Of a DNA stretch of 64,000 nt, positions 8,027 through 17,021 are shown piece by piece. The first letter of the stretch is position 1, and each line of letters opens with the position of its first letter. The stretch covers positions 62,001-126,000 of the forward strand of contig JAOPKE010000002.1 of assembly GCA_025517465.1 (NCBI GenBank). Reading direction: 5' to 3'. Both the position numbers and the translations under genes were made by a program. The notes under the pieces were generated by a model. That model ran no database searches. It saw only the letters and a list, made by a program, of their open reading frames with translations, and had not been told where the DNA came from. This DNA comes from Halobacteria archaeon HArc-gm2. GTDB lineage: Archaea > Halobacteriota > Halobacteria > Halobacteriales > Haloarculaceae.

Positions 8027-9058
8027 CTACTCCCCCCTATCGATGAGATCTTCATCAAAGGGGCCAGTTCCAGCCATTGACACGGGAGTGTCTAAATTCG
8101 TCTCTAGATTTGCAATGAAATCCTGGGCCTCCGATGTGAGCCCAGGGAATGATTCAGCATCCAAATTATCGTAATCCAAGAAATCTGTTCCCATAAGCGC
8201 GATTTCAGAAGGGCTGTTCGCTTGAACAGCCTGCTCTACGATATCGAGATCGAACCGACCAACCCGACGAATACGCTCCGTGACAGAGGTCCTTTCTTCA
8301 ATTAGATGGGGGTAACCACTCTCATGTTGGATAGTCTCCCAATCAATCTCATTCGGCAATGGTCCAGAGTTCCCTGGAACCCGGATCGGGAACGTCCGTA
8401 ATACCATAATCACTTTCGACACTTCAAGCGGACTAATTCCAACCTCACCTACGAAACTGGCAGCCGTTGTATCACGACTCGTAGTATACGGGTAATTTGA
8501 AGAATGATATACAGATAATCCAAAACCTTGGGTTCCCTCAATGACAACGTCTTGTCCACTATCATGAGCTTGTTGAACTTGCTTAGCTACATCTCCGGTA
8601 TATGGATCTAAATCTGCGACCTCACTCGCTAATTGTACGTCGTCCGATCGAAGAGATCGTTTTGCAACTGCGACCCCAGTTCCAGAGCAAGTCGAACTAA
8701 TCCGTTCTCGGAGCTTTCGTTCCTTTTCTTCCTCTATGTATTCATCTTGAATGATAACCGCGTTATCATCGATCAGGAGCCTATTTGAATCGAGGTCAAA
8801 ATGCTCGATTTCCTCGAGTAAGATATCGAGATTGATCAGGCATCCTGCTGCGAGGTAAAGCTGTGTTCCGGGGTCGACGACTCCAGCTGGAATTTGTTGT
8901 AGAACATACTGATCACCATCAATAGTCACAGTGTGGCCGGAGTTAGGCCCCCCACATCGAACAGTAACATCGTAGTTCCGGTTACGGGTGAGATGGGCCG
9001 TAACTTTTCCCTTCCCTTCACTTCCGAATTGGCCACCAACGACGACAGCAATACTCAT
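8027..9058 (-). CDS. purZ-like: PurZ-like adenylosuccinate synthetase homologue (Ser at the catalytic Asp)
   Basis: At 343 residues it has the short archaeal/viral length (bacterial PurA is about 430). Visible family motifs are the P-loop-like GGQFGSEGKGK (residues 8-18), PNSGHT with the catalytic His at 42, SGTGVAVAKRS, EGTQGFGLSVYHSSNYP, and the Asp-binding loop RTSVTERIRRVGRFD. PurA joins IMP and aspartate using GTP, with an Asp (E. coli D13) in GDEGKGK as base. Here that position is Ser13. As I recall, phage PurZ, which acts on dGMP toward 2,6-diaminopurine nucleotides, has Ser in a QFGS.GKG motif. The start overlaps the upstream stop by 4 bases (ATGA). Family certain; PurZ-type substrate is inference. 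Confidence 0.8.
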   Translation of the reverse strand: MSIAVVVGGQFGSEGKGKVTAHLTRNRNYDVTVRCGGPNSGHTVTIDGDQYVLQQIPAGVVDPGTQLYLAAGCLINLDILLEEIEHFDLDSNRLLIDDNAVIIQDEYIEEEKERKLRERISSTCSGTGVAVAKRSLRSDDVQLASEVADLDPYTGDVAKQVQQAHDSGQDVVIEGTQGFGLSVYHSSNYPYTTSRDTTAASFVGEVGISPLEVSKVIMVLRTFPIRVPGNSGPLPNEIDWETIQHESGYPHLIEERTSVTERIRRVGRFDLDIVEQAVQANSPSEIALMGTDFLDYDNLDAESFPGLTSEAQDFIANLETNLDTPVSMAGTGPFDEDLIDRGE

Positions 9059-10692
9059 GGTTTTCCTTTCATTGTTTCAGCTTTCTTTTCATCCTCGATG
9101 AGTGGGACGACAATGCCGCTCTCTTCGGAGCGTCCTATATGTTCGTACTCGTCCGCTAAATAAAAGTGTCCAACTAAGGCTGACGTCAACGCGTCTAATT
9201 CGTCATTTGTGATTTTATTCTCAAACGCCGTGATTTCGATTCCTGTAGATAATAGCCCCTGTTCCAATTCCTCGAGACTAACCTGTTTTCGCGGGATTTG
9301 CAGCACGTCTTGTGCGGCACCGGGAAAACTCTCAATTGTCTCATACCCGTGCTCTTCGAATACGTTCGATAACCGCATTCCTCGAGCGGTAAGCCCCTGC
9401 ATGCTATCTATCAAACATGGATATGCATTGACTCCTCTTTGCTTTAATATCCGCTCAGCTTCGCGCATGATCCCGTGTTCACGGCATTCACAGCTATTTT
9501 CGACACAGCAACGTCCTTCTGGAAGGGTAAGCGGAGAGTCGATAGAGATCACCTCAGGGTCGGCCTCCAGGACCATTTGGATGATTTCATCGTCAGTCTT
9601 TGCGGTACTCAGGCTCGCATCGGTTCCCTCGAGCTTACAGAGTCCTGTGACGCTATTTTCCGACCCAGAGAGATCAATGCCCACTGAGATAGGTTCCCTT
9701 CCGTTCAAGTTGATAGCATCAATCAATGCGTCAATGTCTTGGGATGGCTGATTAATCCGATTATTTTCCACCGTTACAAGACGGCGTTCGCCATCATAGA
9801 CCTTGATAGCCTTTCCACCCGTCTCGACATTGATGCTTGGATGTTCAATACTGAGCTCGTTGCCAGTGGCAATCTCTTCAGGAATTGACCTCGAATGGTT
9901 CTCGGATATTTCATTCAGGGTCGTCTGGAAGACAGCATCCGTTATTTCTGACTGGAGCTCCTCTGCTTTCCGACGGTAGATCTCGATAAGCAGCTTAGCT
10001 AGATTCACAGCATCGTAGATATTGTATACCGCGAGTCGCCCGAAGGCCTTCTTATCCCCACGAAGAAACTGGCGCCAGAGGACGGGAGCTTCAGATCCTT
10101 GGAAATCACTGACAGCATTAGGCCTCTCGATATCGAGTTCGCTTTCTAATTCCTTGAGTGGTCCTGACATCCCGACACCTTTGCCAAGATAGAGTAGATC
10201 AAGATGTGCCGGAGGAATTGATATCTCTGGAAACTGCTCTTTAAGGAATACTTGATCGAATCGCTTTCCATTGAAAGTGACGAGTAGTTCGTGTTGTTCG
10301 ATAAGGTCTGGTAGTTCATCGAGATTATGATCCTTGACGAACAACTGTGCAGACCTTCCGTCAAATGTTCCTACAGTGGTTATCCGGTCGTAATACCATG
10401 ATAGTCCGGTAGTTTCGATATCCAGATATAACACCGAGTCTTGAAACTGTTCTAACAACCGCCAGTACTTGTTCTGGGGTAACTTCTCTGTGAAGTAGCT
10501 GGCATCGGCCTCTTCGACCGCTTCTTGCGCATCACTCAGGTATTTCTGAATAGCTGGGGCGGAGACTCGATTATGTGGGACTTCTTGAGTATGCTGTTCT
10601 AAGTCTTCCCAGGTCGTGATACCCTTCTGCCAAAGCTCTCGCTCGGTCTGCTCACCGATCCCCGGAATAAAGGTGAACGTGTTTTTTAGCAT
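9055..10692 (-). CDS. HhH / DEDD exonuclease / DUF429 fusion protein
   Basis: The 545-residue protein begins with a helix-hairpin-helix segment (IPGIGEQTERELWQKGI, residues 9-25), as in DNA-binding and helicase-associated proteins. Next is an RNase H-like 3'-5' exonuclease of the YprB type: LYLDIETTGL gives Asp91 and Glu93, followed by LVTFNGKRFD and a C-terminal YNIYDAVNL Asp. From about residue 330 a second RNase H-fold unit of the DUF429 type starts (SVGIDLSGSENSVTG), including a Cys-rich stretch (CCVENSCECREHG). The ATG sits inside the end of the preceding small gene, and its stop overlaps the PurZ-like start. I infer nucleic-acid processing; the substrate is unknown. Confidence 0.7.
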   Translation of the reverse strand: MLKNTFTFIPGIGEQTERELWQKGITTWEDLEQHTQEVPHNRVSAPAIQKYLSDAQEAVEEADASYFTEKLPQNKYWRLLEQFQDSVLYLDIETTGLSWYYDRITTVGTFDGRSAQLFVKDHNLDELPDLIEQHELLVTFNGKRFDQVFLKEQFPEISIPPAHLDLLYLGKGVGMSGPLKELESELDIERPNAVSDFQGSEAPVLWRQFLRGDKKAFGRLAVYNIYDAVNLAKLLIEIYRRKAEELQSEITDAVFQTTLNEISENHSRSIPEEIATGNELSIEHPSINVETGGKAIKVYDGERRLVTVENNRINQPSQDIDALIDAINLNGREPISVGIDLSGSENSVTGLCKLEGTDASLSTAKTDDEIIQMVLEADPEVISIDSPLTLPEGRCCVENSCECREHGIMREAERILKQRGVNAYPCLIDSMQGLTARGMRLSNVFEEHGYETIESFPGAAQDVLQIPRKQVSLEELEQGLLSTGIEITAFENKITNDELDALTSALVGHFYLADEYEHIGRSEESGIVVPLIEDEKKAETMKGKP

Positions 10693-10847
10693 CGGATTAG
10701 ATCACTCTCCATCTGGGGGTGGTCTACTGTAGAGGTAATTGGCTGGTCATTTAAACTAACTCCTTGCCCAATTACCGTGTATGCATTATACCATCCCCGC
10801 TCCGGTTCGGAAGATAACCCCATAATCACTGGTTGGTTAGCACTCAT
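10686..10847 (-). CDS. Small coupled gene, 53 residues, between HD and exonuclease genes
   Basis: The apparent 151-base gap between the HD gene and the exonuclease gene is filled by this ORF. Its ATG (10847-10845) overlaps the HD stop as ATGA, and its TAA (10688-10686) lies within the first codons of the exonuclease gene. Exact fit between two overlapping neighbours, and no internal stop over 53 codons, argue for a real gene. The product starts MSANQPVIMGLSSEPERGWY and contains TVIGQGVSLNDQ. No membrane segment, no cysteine pair (one C-terminal Cys) and no family I recognise. Confidence 0.65.
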   Translation of the reverse strand: MSANQPVIMGLSSEPERGWYNAYTVIGQGVSLNDQPITSTVDHPQMESDLIRC

Positions 10848-12121
10848 TTTTGGGGCCTGTGGTCCCCCGTCCGATTGTTCACGAATCCATTGGTTGTCTG
10901 GACATCCAATACAGTGCTAGTTGATTCTCTGACGTCCTGAACATGCTCTTCTGGGCAATATATTCCTAATCGCCATTGGTTCCGATTTGTAGATTCAAGA
11001 GCCCGTATGATTGATGAGGCATCGCGAAGCGGTCGCGGGTGCCCGTTTTCAATTACATGAGTCTCAGATTCTGGTATAGATGGCCGGTCAGGAATATCTA
11101 CAATCACGTTTGTTGAATCGAGACCAGCGTTTTCTGCGATCAAGTCTTCGTAAGACCGTTCTTCTTCCCGAGATGCATCTAGAACTTGCTCAGGCACAGA
11201 GTGGATCCCAACCCATACTGCTTGTTTGAATAGATCTCTATTATCCAGACGATTGATCAGGGATTGTGTGGCGGGCTCCTTTCGGAGTTTGACTGTTAGG
11301 TCATGGTCATCCATCCGACGTAGTTTCTGAGCTGAAAGTTGGTTTGTCTCCAGAAGCATTTCAGTAGCCCGCAACAACATTGCTTCGCAAATTCTGGCGG
11401 TAGGATGGTTATAGACAGTCGGGTTCATCAAAGCGCGGGCTGTTAGTAGATTTTCCGCCACCTCTTTATTCCCCTCCTTGATGGATAATTTCTTCTGGGC
11501 GAATGTGAGTGTGTGAATCAGGTGATCGTGGTCAATGTTTCCGTACGGAACACCTGCATGATGGGCATCACGGGCGAGATAATCCATCCGGTCTACATCT
11601 AGTTCTCCAGAAATCAGTTGCCCATACTTGCCTTTTCCGGACACTAGATCGGCGATATAGCCCGGATCGATATCAAAGTCTGAAAGGATGTCGTTTACGG
11701 GCCCCTCCTCCAGAAGATCTTCTACCTCTTCGTGTGTCTTTCCGAGATAGGACTCGAGAATTGGTTCAGTATTATGACTGAACGGACCATGACCAATATC
11801 ATGGAGAATAGCAGCTGCACGGATGCATTCACCTTCATGTGCACCAATATCTAATTTCTCAAGAGCTTGGTCCGCAAGATAATACACGCCCAGGCTATGC
11901 TCGAACCGTGTATGATTTGCTGATGGATAGACTAAAGAGGTGTTCCCCAACTGCTGAATCCCCCGGAGACGCTGGACTACAGGGGTATCTATGAGCTCTT
12001 CCGCGATTCCCTCCACATCGATATGCCCCTGGATAGCATCCTTTATCGTAATCATGAGGGAGTCTACCTGATATTTTGCCCTGATCCCTAATAAGTTCCC
12101 GCAAGATAGACGTGTAACCAT
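10844..12121 (-). CDS. HD-domain phosphohydrolase (SAMHD1/dGTPase-like)
   Basis: HD metal ligands are visible: RFEHSLG (His), AAILHDIGHGPFSH (His-Asp) and DVDRMDYLARD (Asp). QRLRGIQQLG and YPSANHTRFEHSLG are typical of SAMHD1-type dNTP triphosphohydrolases and their archaeal relatives. The first Met gives 425 residues and fits a leaderless start, since a TATA element lies about 24 bases upstream; by family comparison the domain begins at the in-frame ATG at 12055 (403 residues, MITIKDAIQGH). It is the first gene of the six-gene operon. dNTP hydrolysis is the usual family chemistry; removing a competing dNTP such as dATP would parallel DatZ in phages, which is inference. Confidence 0.75.
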   Translation of the reverse strand: MVTRLSCGNLLGIRAKYQVDSLMITIKDAIQGHIDVEGIAEELIDTPVVQRLRGIQQLGNTSLVYPSANHTRFEHSLGVYYLADQALEKLDIGAHEGECIRAAAILHDIGHGPFSHNTEPILESYLGKTHEEVEDLLEEGPVNDILSDFDIDPGYIADLVSGKGKYGQLISGELDVDRMDYLARDAHHAGVPYGNIDHDHLIHTLTFAQKKLSIKEGNKEVAENLLTARALMNPTVYNHPTARICEAMLLRATEMLLETNQLSAQKLRRMDDHDLTVKLRKEPATQSLINRLDNRDLFKQAVWVGIHSVPEQVLDASREEERSYEDLIAENAGLDSTNVIVDIPDRPSIPESETHVIENGHPRPLRDASSIIRALESTNRNQWRLGIYCPEEHVQDVRESTSTVLDVQTTNGFVNNRTGDHRPQK

Positions 12122-12140
12122 CCCAGACGGCTCATATGCT

Positions 12141-12150
12141 TGTATAAGGC
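12141..12150 (-). promoter_or_regulatory. TATA element of the six-gene nucleotide operon
   Basis: On the minus strand GCCTTATACA has its TATA core centred near 12145, about 24 bases before the ATG at 12121. That is the normal haloarchaeal distance for a leaderless transcript. No other strong TATA-like element lies closer. Position inferred by eye only. Confidence 0.4.
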
Positions 12151-12384
12151 GATGCTTAGGCGTTTTAGCTATTAATCAGCATATTTGTTATTCTGGGAGT
12201 ATTTGTTAACAAGTCAATGGCACTTGAGCATGCTATTGGCCATCAGCGTTCATTAGGTTTACCTGAGGAACAGTAGCTCTCGTTTTATCACTCCCCCCGA
12301 AAGAAATGCCCTGGATGTATTATAGGAACTTAACAATCAACTCGCAGAGAGAACCACAATCAATTGAAGTAAAAAGGACTGACT

Positions 12385-13740
12385 TTATATTAAGTGTTCT
12401 AATATGGTCGTAAGCTCCGATTCGAGCTCTCCAGCTTGTAGAATAGAAATCTCATTAGTCTCCTGGTTTCCTATCGAAGCGGTATCTTCCTCAAGATCCT
12501 GAATCACCAATAGACCGTTCCAGCCACTCCCAAAGTAGTCCTCCGTCTCGCGCTTTCCAAACACGAACTCGTCATTGACACGAAGGAAGGCCAGGTACTC
12601 GACGGTCTCTTTGATGCCTCGCCGAATAGTATCACTATTGGTGCTGTTCTTCACCTCGACAATCAGGTATTCGTGCTCCCCGTTTTCCTCGTCGATCACC
12701 TCCATTACGATGACGTCAGGCCTGCCAGTGTGATTCTCGAACGTCCTCTCCGTGAAGTACTCGTTTGCGACGCTTCGAGCGACTGTCTGTACCTTCTCCG
12801 TCCGAGAAAGGGCCCTCTCTGCCGCCTCGGGAACGTCGGAAACGAAGGATAGGTCCCGGTCTCGAGCAGAATTGTCGTGATACAGGACGATCTCTTTCTC
12901 TCCCTCGAGTCGGGCGATCTCTTGCCTGTCCGACGCAATCGTCTTGAACTTGAATTCTCCCTCTCGGAGGTCCTCCAGAGTGGAGACAAATCGAAAAAGC
13001 ACGAAGAGCTCGAAAAGCGCGTGGTCATCGTCGGGAGTGATAGCGGTCTCGTCGAGGAGGTCGCGAAGGGCCTCTTCCTCTCCGTCGAAGAGAGCGGCCC
13101 GAGTGCGTAGCAGCGAGGCGGCCTCTCGGTAGACCCGCTGCCGTGAGTTCTCGGCGGTCGTGAGCATCCGCTCCGTCGGCTCATAGACGTCCGGTTCCCT
13201 AATCCGTCGGACATGGACGTTCCGTTCGACGATCCGATTCAGATCGTCGATCAGGTCTTCGTTTCCTCTCCACGTCTCCCTGACCCACTCGTATTCGCCG
13301 CGAAGATAATCCTCGGCTTCGCGCAGCGTCTCGTGAATCACCGAGAGAAGCCGCTTCAGAACGACGTTCTCGGCGATGTCGTAGTCCTCGGACCGATTGT
13401 CGCAGACGAAGAGGGAGCCGTCGTCTGGATTTCGAGAATACCGCTCTTTTATCGTCGAATTCCAGTTGATGTGACCGTCGACCCTCCCGCGACGGGTCCT
13501 CGAGACCGTCTGGGTCTCCGTCCGAACGTTCCGGAGATGTGCGGGTAACTCGCGCACGAACTCGATGACGTCCTCGGTCAAGATGAAGTGCAGGTCGAGG
13601 AGAAGCTCGTAGTCCTCGAAGCGCTCGTCCAGCCCGTCGGGTTTGATCGACCGGGCAATCTCGTCCTCGGGGAACGCCCCGTGCATCACGTAGGTGAGCA
13701 CGTCCTGTGTCAGTTGGTCCAGGAGCTCTTCTCTATTCAT
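12385..13740 (-). CDS. McrC-like PD-(D/E)XK nuclease subunit
   Basis: The protein has 451 residues. The N-terminal two thirds are mostly helical, with the McrC-like pattern of a long charged domain. The C-terminal nuclease core has GRPDVIVMEVID and YLIVEVKNS (about residues 338-365), giving the D...E-x-K residues of PD-(D/E)XK enzymes. McrC is the endonuclease partner of the McrB GTPase in modification-dependent type IV restriction. The start lies 8 bases inside the end of the McrB-like gene, so the two are coupled. Its GC-rich 5' half differs from the A+T-rich neighbours, which hints at a mosaic origin. Confidence 0.75.
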   Translation of the reverse strand: MNREELLDQLTQDVLTYVMHGAFPEDEIARSIKPDGLDERFEDYELLLDLHFILTEDVIEFVRELPAHLRNVRTETQTVSRTRRGRVDGHINWNSTIKERYSRNPDDGSLFVCDNRSEDYDIAENVVLKRLLSVIHETLREAEDYLRGEYEWVRETWRGNEDLIDDLNRIVERNVHVRRIREPDVYEPTERMLTTAENSRQRVYREAASLLRTRAALFDGEEEALRDLLDETAITPDDDHALFELFVLFRFVSTLEDLREGEFKFKTIASDRQEIARLEGEKEIVLYHDNSARDRDLSFVSDVPEAAERALSRTEKVQTVARSVANEYFTERTFENHTGRPDVIVMEVIDEENGEHEYLIVEVKNSTNSDTIRRGIKETVEYLAFLRVNDEFVFGKRETEDYFGSGWNGLLVIQDLEEDTASIGNQETNEISILQAGELESELTTILEHLI

Positions 13741-16700
13741 CGTCGGAAATGGTCACTTGCAACATCTCGGCTGCCGCGTCCCCGAGACCACCGGCGTCAA
13801 TCTGCCGGACGTTCGAGATCTGGCGGATAATCTGCTCTCGCTTAGGGACGCCTTCTAGCTGGGGGAAGACGTAGCTGATGACGGCCCGCGTGAGACGGTC
13901 CTCGAGCGGGATTGCGTCGTTCTCGGCGACATACTCGACGATGTCCTTCACGATGGCCGGACCGATGGCCCGGTCCTCGACAGCTCCATTCATCTCCCGC
14001 CAGACGCGACCGATGGCGAGGAGTTCTGCCTGGTCGCGCTCCGCCACTGAGATATCCCATGCCTCCGCGTATTCGTGCATCAGGTCGCCCATCTCGTCGT
14101 CGCTGTCTGGGATGGAAGGAGCACCAACGCGAATGAACGCGAATCGGCGCATGAACGCGTAGCTCATCTCGTAGAGCGACGTCTTGTCGTAGGTGTTCAT
14201 CGTCGCAAAGATCCGCCAAGACTCGGGCACGACGTACTGATGGGGCTTCGGCCGTCGATCGGTCTCCGCCGCAGAGATGAGCTTGATCTCTTCGCCGTCT
14301 CTGGTGTACGGTAGCTGGACCGATTGACCAGAGAGGAGCGTGAATAGCTGTCCGAACGCCTTGTCGATGTCCGCGCGATTGAGTTCGTCGATGACGAGTG
14401 GTTCGTTCACCTGCCGGCCCGTCCGGCGCTCTTTGAGCCGGTTCAGCACTACCCCAGGCGTGAACGAGAGCTCGTCGCTCCCGCCCTCGGTCGACTCGGG
14501 CATGTAACCTCCAACGGTGTCGAAGGTAGACCAATCGGCTGTAGCCGTTGTGAGTTGAAAGTCTGAGTAGAGATACGGGTACTCCAACGCGAGGTGTGAA
14601 CAAACTCGCCGAGCGATTTCTGTCTTTCCAGTTCCGGGTGGACCCGTGAGAATGATGTGCTTCCCGGAGCGTAGTGCCGCTTCTATTTGCTGAACGATTT
14701 CGTCCTTTTGATCTCCGGGAAAATACAGACCGTCGAGCGGGTCCGTTGGTATGGAGCCCTCGAACTCCGCATGTGCATTGATCGTCCCTGTCGGCTTCAA
14801 CCGGTCTGCGACCGCATTGAGCAACGCCCGAGGGCGTTCATAGTCCGGAGACCCATCGTTGTCTCTGAAAACGCCGTGGGCCCCCTGTGCTGGGAAACTA
14901 ATTCCATTCGTCTCTTGGCAGATGGATTGGACCCGTTTGAACCCGAGGAGATTGGCAGTGAGGGCATCCATCTGTTCCTCGAGCTCGTCATTGGACATAT
15001 TGTCGACTCTCTTCGACGTGTTTAGGCGGTCGAGGTTGCTGGTGAGATATAGCTCATCGAATCCGGCCAAATACAGAAATGGATCCTCTTGGGTCTCGTC
15101 GGTCCACCAGCGGCCGTCTTTCATCGATTTCTCCCCGATTATCCCGACGCCGAAGATACCGTGCGGCTGGTCGCTGATCGCCTCGGTTGCAGCCTCTGAA
15201 CGGGTGTGGAGGAACGCAATAGTCCCTGATTCGATTGATTCCCACACGCTTCTTGTATCCGACTCGAATGAGACAGTGCCGTATTGGACTGCTGTCAGCC
15301 AATACTCCGGTGGGGCAGTGAACTTTCGGATGGGTTGGTCTGAATTCTCAAGAATCTCGACCAGTGCATGATCTCTCGTCTTGGTTGTCGCTCGTTCTCC
15401 CTCTTGAACAGTTTCCGTGTAGGTCTCCCGGAGAATACTGTTAAGTTGCGGCTGACTCAGGAATCCGTTCGGAACGTCCGCTTCTTCTTGGAGAACCCGA
15501 AAACTTCCCAGGAAGAGAGTTTTCGCCGTAGAGAAATCATCAAATGATCCGACCCCGAGTTCCTCCGCTTTCGTCTCGAGTGTCGGTTCGGCAGATTCGT
15601 AGAATTCCCGAATTTGGTCGTATTTCGCAGCCGTTTCGGCAGTTACCTGGTCGGACGGTTTGTACCCGGCGAGTGCTGTCGACCAGTCGGCGATAATCGC
15701 CTCGCCGAGGCGGTCGTTAAGCCAGGCCGTGTCCCGTGGGACCCGGTCCAGTCGATTCCGGATGTCTTCTATCGCGTCATCAAGCGAGTCGTACTCGTCC
15801 CTAGCTTCGATACCGGGACTTACGAGATCCCGTATCGGATACCCCTTCTCTTCCAGTTCCGATTCTAACTCCTCTGATTCCGCGCTGATGACGGCCAGAA
15901 GTTCCGGAGGGCACCGCGTGAAGTACCCCCCTTGCACGAGGGCGAGGTTCTTATCGAAGAAGATGTTACTGTACTCCTCCCGAACCTCTCGAAGCCGGGA
16001 CTCGTATGCTCGGTTATTGAGCACCTCGTCGTAGATATCGATGGGCTCTTCTAACTCTCGATAGCCGGTCAGCCAGCGGCGGTATCCCGCTTGGTCGTCC
16101 GTCCAGCCGAACTCCGGGAGTCCCTCGAAGTCGGTGTCGAGTTCGGACTCGATTGTGGAGATGCCCACAATCTGACCTTTGTCCTGGAGGAGATGGAGGA
16201 CTATGTCGCCGGGATCAGCCTCCCGCATCTGTGCGTATCGGTCGTGTCCCTGCTTGTCCTGTGTCGGCGAGTAAATCGCATTGCCAAGCTGCAGCTCGCC
16301 TTCTTTCTTGTAGGTCCGACCCTCGATTTCGGTCTTCTCGATCCAGACTCGTGGCTCGGCATCAGGACTATTTGATTGAGTACCTGTCCCATTGCCGGAA
16401 CCCATTTCATCGAGTTTCGCTTGGATACGTTCCTCGTCGATATCATCCAACGACAGTGATTCAGTAGCATAGGCAAACAATGCATCCCAGTCGTCTGGAA
16501 ATCTGGCTAACTCGCCTTCATATGCCCCATCACCGGTGATAGTGATTTTCTGGTCCCCTTTCGAGTACGTTTCTTGGAGGATGATTTCACCGGGAATGAA
16601 TAGGAAGTGGTCTCGAGACTCATCGAATTCCCCCTTGGATTCAATATCCAGTTGGATACTGCACACCCGTTGCTCGGGATCCTCTTCGAGCCGCTCTTGT

Positions 16701-16918
16701 TCGCGGTCGAACCGCTGCCACATTTGCTCTTCGCCGCTTTCAGTCCGATAGCTACGGCTCGAAGCGGCGGAAATTCGAACTTTGCCCGCTACCGGATCTT
16801 CCTGTCCTAGTAGAAAATGAAAGATTCGACCGTCGATGTCGGTATTGACGGGGATACCGCGCTCACTTGCTTGTTGCTCAAGGATAGCCAACCAGTCTTC
16901 TATCGCGTCACGAGGCAT
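13733..16918 (-). CDS. McrB-like AAA+ ATPase with EVE-like reader regions
   Basis: In this 1061-residue protein the AAA+ core lies at about 735-930: Walker A LTGPPGTGKTEIARR (near 755), Walker B EPLVIDELNRAD (near 838), and MNTYDKTSLYEMSYAFMRRF as sensor and arginine finger region. Upstream are two regions with EVE/PUA-like signatures, GDIVLHLLQDKGQIVGISTI (about 240-260) and IAFLHTRSEAATEAI ... HGIFGVGIIGEKSM (about 560-610). EVE domains in McrB relatives read modified bases. I infer a type IV restriction motor that recognises modified DNA and drives the McrC-like nuclease. The nucleotide used (GTP or ATP) cannot be told from sequence. Confidence 0.8.
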   Translation of the reverse strand: MPRDAIEDWLAILEQQASERGIPVNTDIDGRIFHFLLGQEDPVAGKVRISAASSRSYRTESGEEQMWQRFDREQERLEEDPEQRVCSIQLDIESKGEFDESRDHFLFIPGEIILQETYSKGDQKITITGDGAYEGELARFPDDWDALFAYATESLSLDDIDEERIQAKLDEMGSGNGTGTQSNSPDAEPRVWIEKTEIEGRTYKKEGELQLGNAIYSPTQDKQGHDRYAQMREADPGDIVLHLLQDKGQIVGISTIESELDTDFEGLPEFGWTDDQAGYRRWLTGYRELEEPIDIYDEVLNNRAYESRLREVREEYSNIFFDKNLALVQGGYFTRCPPELLAVISAESEELESELEEKGYPIRDLVSPGIEARDEYDSLDDAIEDIRNRLDRVPRDTAWLNDRLGEAIIADWSTALAGYKPSDQVTAETAAKYDQIREFYESAEPTLETKAEELGVGSFDDFSTAKTLFLGSFRVLQEEADVPNGFLSQPQLNSILRETYTETVQEGERATTKTRDHALVEILENSDQPIRKFTAPPEYWLTAVQYGTVSFESDTRSVWESIESGTIAFLHTRSEAATEAISDQPHGIFGVGIIGEKSMKDGRWWTDETQEDPFLYLAGFDELYLTSNLDRLNTSKRVDNMSNDELEEQMDALTANLLGFKRVQSICQETNGISFPAQGAHGVFRDNDGSPDYERPRALLNAVADRLKPTGTINAHAEFEGSIPTDPLDGLYFPGDQKDEIVQQIEAALRSGKHIILTGPPGTGKTEIARRVCSHLALEYPYLYSDFQLTTATADWSTFDTVGGYMPESTEGGSDELSFTPGVVLNRLKERRTGRQVNEPLVIDELNRADIDKAFGQLFTLLSGQSVQLPYTRDGEEIKLISAAETDRRPKPHQYVVPESWRIFATMNTYDKTSLYEMSYAFMRRFAFIRVGAPSIPDSDDEMGDLMHEYAEAWDISVAERDQAELLAIGRVWREMNGAVEDRAIGPAIVKDIVEYVAENDAIPLEDRLTRAVISYVFPQLEGVPKREQIIRQISNVRQIDAGGLGDAAAEMLQVTISDDE

Positions 16919-17021
16919 TGTAGGTCTAAAATAAAGGTTTGAGAGGGCGCTTAGTGTTTACGCCCCTTGAATTTCTCTGTGGTCAGAATAAACTGTCCGC
17001 AGAGGCAAAGAGCAGGGGAAA

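Noticed and set aside
8027-9058. Treating this gene as the ordinary housekeeping purA
   Set aside because: The catalytic Asp is replaced by Ser, the codon use is foreign and the neighbours are mobile cargo; core purA is expected elsewhere.
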